This document shows positions 32,146 to 33,069 of a DNA stretch of 33,069 nucleotides, in pieces. Each line of letters begins with the position of its first letter. Positions within the stretch are counted from its first letter, which is position 1. Location of the stretch: NCBI GenBank assembly GCA_037128595.1, contig JBAXWB010000044.1, positions 1-33,069 on the forward strand, written 5' to 3'. The stretch comes from a bacterium (lineage in GTDB: Bacteria > Verrucomicrobiota > Kiritimatiellia > CAIKKV01 > CAITUY01). The translations under genes were made by a program, and so were the position numbers. The notes below the pieces were generated by a model that did not search any database, had not been told where the DNA came from, and saw only the letters and a program-made list of their open reading frames with translations.

Positions 32146-33060
32146 GTCGTTGGCGGCAGGGGTATAGGTTAAATCGATCTCGGCTTGCGAGGTGTAGATC
32201 TGGCCACCAGCCGCCCCCGCGACAAGTTTCGCCCCATCCGATGACAACGCCACCGCCTGCCAGTTGCGATTCGTCTCGCTTGGCGTCCACGTCGCCCCCG
32301 CATCCGTCGAGGTGTAGATCGAGCCGCCAGACACCGCCGCGACCAGTTTCACCCCGTCCGATGACGATGCCACCGAAGTCCACCAGCGGGCACTCTCCCG
32401 CGCCGTCCAATTTGTGCCCGCATCCGTCGAGGTGTAGATCAGTCCGCCAGACACCACCGCGACCAGCTTCACCCCGTCCGATGATGATGCCACTGACTGC
32501 CAGTAACGGCTATTCCCCCGCGCCGTCCATGTTGCCCCCGAATTCATCGAGGTGTAGATCGGGCCGTTCTGCTCGCCTGCAACCAACTTCGTTCCGTCCG
32601 AGGACGAGGCCACCGACTGCCAAGAACGGCTATTCTCCCGCGCCGTCCAATTTGTGCCCGAATCCGTCGAGGTGTAGATCGAGCTGAAATAACCCGCCGC
32701 GACCAGTTTCGTTCCGTCCGATGACGAGGCCACCGACTGCCAGAAACCGCTATTATCCCGCGCCGTCCAATTCGTGCCCGAATCCGTCGAGGTGTAAATC
32801 TGGCCGGTAAACTCGACTGCAATCAGTTTCGTTCCGTCCGATGACGACGCCACCGATTTCCACATGCGGGCACTCTCACGCGGCGTCCACGTCGCCCCCG
32901 AATCCGTCGAGGTGTAGATCTGGTCGGCCATCGCAACCAGCTTCGTCCCGTCCGATGATGACGCCATGGAATTCCAGTTACGCCTGGTCTCGTGCGCCGT
33001 CCACGTCGCGCCGGCGGGGGTCAAGTCCTGATTTAAAGTTGTCACTTTGACACCCTGCAT
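32065..33060 (-). CDS. Seven-bladed propeller part of the same extracellular protein
   Basis: Seven repeats of about 41 residues read SVASSSDGTKLVA...IYTSTDSGTNWTARE...W. The N-terminal ATWTAHETRRNW supplies the strand missing from the last repeat, the usual way a propeller closes. The frame then reads QAEIDLTYTPAANDY and shifts; the last 25 codons (SPRRVRRLMRR...) are out of frame. AAGGA precedes the ATG at 33060, but no signal peptide is present and the frame is open to the window edge, so the real start may lie outside. The repeats resemble BNR/photosynthesis-stability-like blades. They probably bind ligands at the cell surface. Confidence 0.72.
   Translation of the reverse strand: MQGVKVTTLNQDLTPAGATWTAHETRRNWNSMASSSDGTKLVAMADQIYTSTDSGATWTPRESARMWKSVASSSDGTKLIAVEFTGQIYTSTDSGTNWTARDNSGFWQSVASSSDGTKLVAAGYFSSIYTSTDSGTNWTARENSRSWQSVASSSDGTKLVAGEQNGPIYTSMNSGATWTARGNSRYWQSVASSSDGVKLVAVVSGGLIYTSTDAGTNWTARESARWWTSVASSSDGVKLVAAVSGGSIYTSTDAGATWTPSETNRNWQAVALSSDGAKLVAGAAGGQIYTSQAEIDLTYTPAANDYSPRRVRRLMRRPIRSPPPAVRARAL
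32160..33030 (-). repeat. Tandem propeller-blade repeats (about 120-123 bp)
   Basis: Seven units of about 120-123 bp share a near-invariant core (GTCGAGGTGTAGATC on the plus strand, with CGTCCGATGA about 60 bp away). Units in the middle are the most alike, which suggests recent unequal exchange. Confidence 0.85.
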
Positions 33061-33069
33061 ATCATCCTT

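Noticed and set aside
32160-33030. Regularly spaced repeats considered as CRISPR
   Set aside because: The whole 120-bp period is translated as propeller blades, with no unique spacers.

Overview
The window suggests a free-living member of the PVC superphylum (Verrucomicrobiota, Kiritimatiellota or Lentisphaerota) or a close relative. The main pointers are the secreted proteins: a short protein with a GGGGTSTGG / SGTIGQ / VTGGFW pattern and an FYRL tail, a TFTYQGRL-type repeat protein, and a propeller plus MBG-domain protein. Several genes lack an obvious Shine-Dalgarno site. I saw no rRNA, tRNA or core housekeeping gene, so this is an accessory region and the phylum is an inference.

Layout. 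1-4309 (minus strand): a very large secreted repeat protein that runs off the left edge, a small secreted protein with a TTG start, and the tail of a lectin-like protein. 4310-4794: a scar zone with a fragment of a NarL-type regulator fused to what looks like the end of a tyrosine recombinase. 4795-7123 (plus): a probable operon of a secreted transglutaminase-like protein, two tandemly duplicated secreted ankyrin proteins and a receiver-only response regulator. A sigma-54-like promoter lies just before it. 7109-11339 (minus): three signalling genes with ATGA overlaps, in the order PAS kinase, receiver-kinase, NtrC-type activator. 11437-15121 (minus): a PAS hybrid kinase with an alanine-rich hendecad linker, preceded by an operon of a STAS-like protein and small membrane proteins. 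15455-20521: a membrane hybrid kinase (plus) converging on a NarX-type kinase (minus). 20690-22891: two XRE regulators, a small ORF broken by a stop codon, small membrane and zinc-ribbon proteins, and a NarL-type regulator. 22949-25871 (minus): a tail-fibre-like protein with a cut-off collar domain, a LamG-like secreted protein and an unknown protein. 26154-28036: a group II intron with a frameshifted reverse transcriptase. 28037-28606: two palindromic non-coding elements. 28632 to the right edge (minus): an outer-membrane barrel-like protein downstream of a seven-bladed propeller/MBG/IPT protein that is split by a frameshift.

How it may work together. Five sensor kinases and three response regulators lie within about 16 kb, next to secreted proteins. 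A reasonable hypothesis is that the NtrC-type activator, fed by the coupled kinases, drives the ankyrin/transglutaminase operon through a sigma-54 promoter. The NarX-type kinase probably pairs with the NarL-type regulator across the XRE genes. Near-identical PAS modules, tandem ankyrin genes and a NarL vestige show that the cluster grew by duplication.

The strongest unusual observation is the group II intron. Removing it rebuilds, base for base, a terminal repeat whose second copy lies 0.3 kb away, which fixes both splice sites.
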